Source of the DNA: CAVVEC01 sp963770485
GTDB lineage: Bacteria; Acidobacteriota; Terriglobia; Terriglobales; Acidobacteriaceae
Direction of reading: 5' to 3'
NCBI GenBank assembly: GCA_963770485.1
Contig: CAVYPX010000011.1
Location: 124,001-188,000, forward strand
Length of the DNA stretch: 64,000 bases
Shown here: one piece after another, positions 63,354 to 64,000 of the stretch
Layout: every line of letters starts with the position of its first letter
How positions within the stretch are numbered: position 1 is the first letter of the stretch
Made by a program: the position numbers and the translations under genes
The notes under the pieces: model-generated
The model's database searches: none
Told to the model about the DNA's origin: nothing
The model's input: only the letters and a program-made list of their open reading frames with translations

Positions 63354-63998
63354 ATGAGCCGAGCGCCCAGCTTGTGTGCTGTGATCCTTGCCGCTGGCGA
63401 ATCCACGCGCATGGGTACCGACAAAGCACTGCTGCCCTGGCCCCCGACCGCTTCCGGGGTTGCGCCTACCGGGCAGACGTTTCTCTCCGCCGCCATCGAG
63501 GCTCTCGGCCCCTTCAGCGAGATGGTGATTGTGGTCGCGGGAAACAATGAGCCCAATCTCGCTCCCATCGTTTATGCCAACGGCGGGTCGATGGTGCGAA
63601 ATCCAGCGCCCGAACGCGGCCAGTTCAGCTCCTTGCAGGTGGGCCTGCAGGAGGTTTTGAACCACGGCCGGGATGCAGCTATGGTCACGTTGGTGGATCG
63701 GCCGCCTGCGACTGCCCCTACCTTGCAGGCATTGTGCAGCGCGTTTACCACGGCTGCGATGGGCAAATGGGCGGTCGTGCCTGAATACCGCGGCCAACAC
63801 GGGCATCCCATCCTGGTGGATCGCAACATGATCGAAGCATTCTTGAAGGCTCCGGCTACCATGACGGCACGGGATCTGGAGCACCAGAATCGGCAACATA
63901 TCGAATATGTCGGGGTAGACGATCCTTTTGTTACCTTGAATGTGGATACGCCGGAAGAATATGCGGCGCTAATTTCAGCTTTGCCTCAACCGAAGTGA
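63354..63998 (+). CDS. MobA-like nucleotidyltransferase (molybdenum cofactor type)
   Basis: The product is 214 residues. The nucleotide-binding motif is VILAAGESTRMGTDKALLPW, and the downstream NPAPERGQFSSLQVGLQEV and VTLVDRPPATAPTLQALC fit the MocA/MobA family that adds CMP or GMP to molybdopterin. With xdhC it would serve a molybdenum hydroxylase. The ORF is complete within the window, ending two bases before its edge. Confidence 0.87.
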   Translation: MSRAPSLCAVILAAGESTRMGTDKALLPWPPTASGVAPTGQTFLSAAIEALGPFSEMVIVVAGNNEPNLAPIVYANGGSMVRNPAPERGQFSSLQVGLQEVLNHGRDAAMVTLVDRPPATAPTLQALCSAFTTAAMGKWAVVPEYRGQHGHPILVDRNMIEAFLKAPATMTARDLEHQNRQHIEYVGVDDPFVTLNVDTPEEYAALISALPQPK

Positions 63999-64000
63999 TC

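Overview
The window reads as a chromosomal segment of a Gram-negative, high-GC, free-living bacterium. It encodes a complete Tol-Pal cluster, LpxD and murein enzymes with meso-DAP recycling (Mpl, LdcA, DapF). It also encodes a ferredoxin-linked 2-oxoacid oxidoreductase (KorAB). The family mix and the gene styles resemble Acidobacteriota (Koribacter-like); that placement is inference from recalled protein families, not from a search. No prophage, CRISPR array, rRNA or convincing tRNA is visible. Genes sit on both strands in short operons.

Layout. 0-7 kb: a frameshifted cysteine-synthase gene, then tolQ-tolR-tolA-tolB-pal-cpoB on the plus strand. 7-11 kb: a ferredoxin-like protein, a 42-residue histidine-rich secreted peptide, a small hydrophilic protein and a large hybrid histidine kinase. 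11-19 kb (minus strand): korA-korB, accA and dnaE. 19-25 kb: a PQQ-type beta-propeller, two secreted proteins of unknown function, a dihaem cytochrome c and a tRNA nucleotidyltransferase-family gene. 24.7-26.3 kb: a conserved protein and lpxD. 26.3-26.6 kb: a repeat-rich intergenic region. 26.6-36.6 kb (minus strand): plsC, M61 peptidase, mpl, ldcA, dapF, mgtC-like, a GT-C-like membrane protein, a PfkB kinase and mtnP. 36.7-50 kb: a secreted metalloprotease, a TPR protein, an isopropylmalate/isocitrate dehydrogenase, ygfZ, a DUF1844 protein, an MBL hydrolase, ribF, an EamA transporter, OsmC, a CDF transporter, a SurA-like isomerase, an epimerase and a DsbA-like protein. 50-64 kb: nadE, a secreted BamE-like protein, a GHMP kinase, a PLP decarboxylase, a GAF-TM-TonB fusion, an orphan nuoB, a GIY-YIG protein, two small conserved genes, a metallophosphoesterase, an alcohol dehydrogenase, xdhC and a MobA-like nucleotidyltransferase.

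Most notable observations. First, a dispersed intergenic repeat has conserved arms (ATCCTTCGACT and CTCAGGATGAC types) around a central hairpin that differs in sequence from copy to copy yet stays self-complementary. One copy supplies the stop codon of plsC. Second, another copy is interrupted by a 95-bp palindromic element with 20-bp near-perfect terminal inverted repeats and a 5-bp CTGAG duplication, which looks like a MITE. Third, about ten single-base frameshifts are packed into 28.8-29.9 kb (mpl and the 5' end of the M61 peptidase). The protein stays conserved across the frame changes, which suggests base errors or very recent decay. Fourth, a cytoplasmic GAF domain is fused through one membrane helix to a periplasmic TonB-type C-terminal domain. 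I did not find a clearly new multi-gene defence or biosynthetic system.
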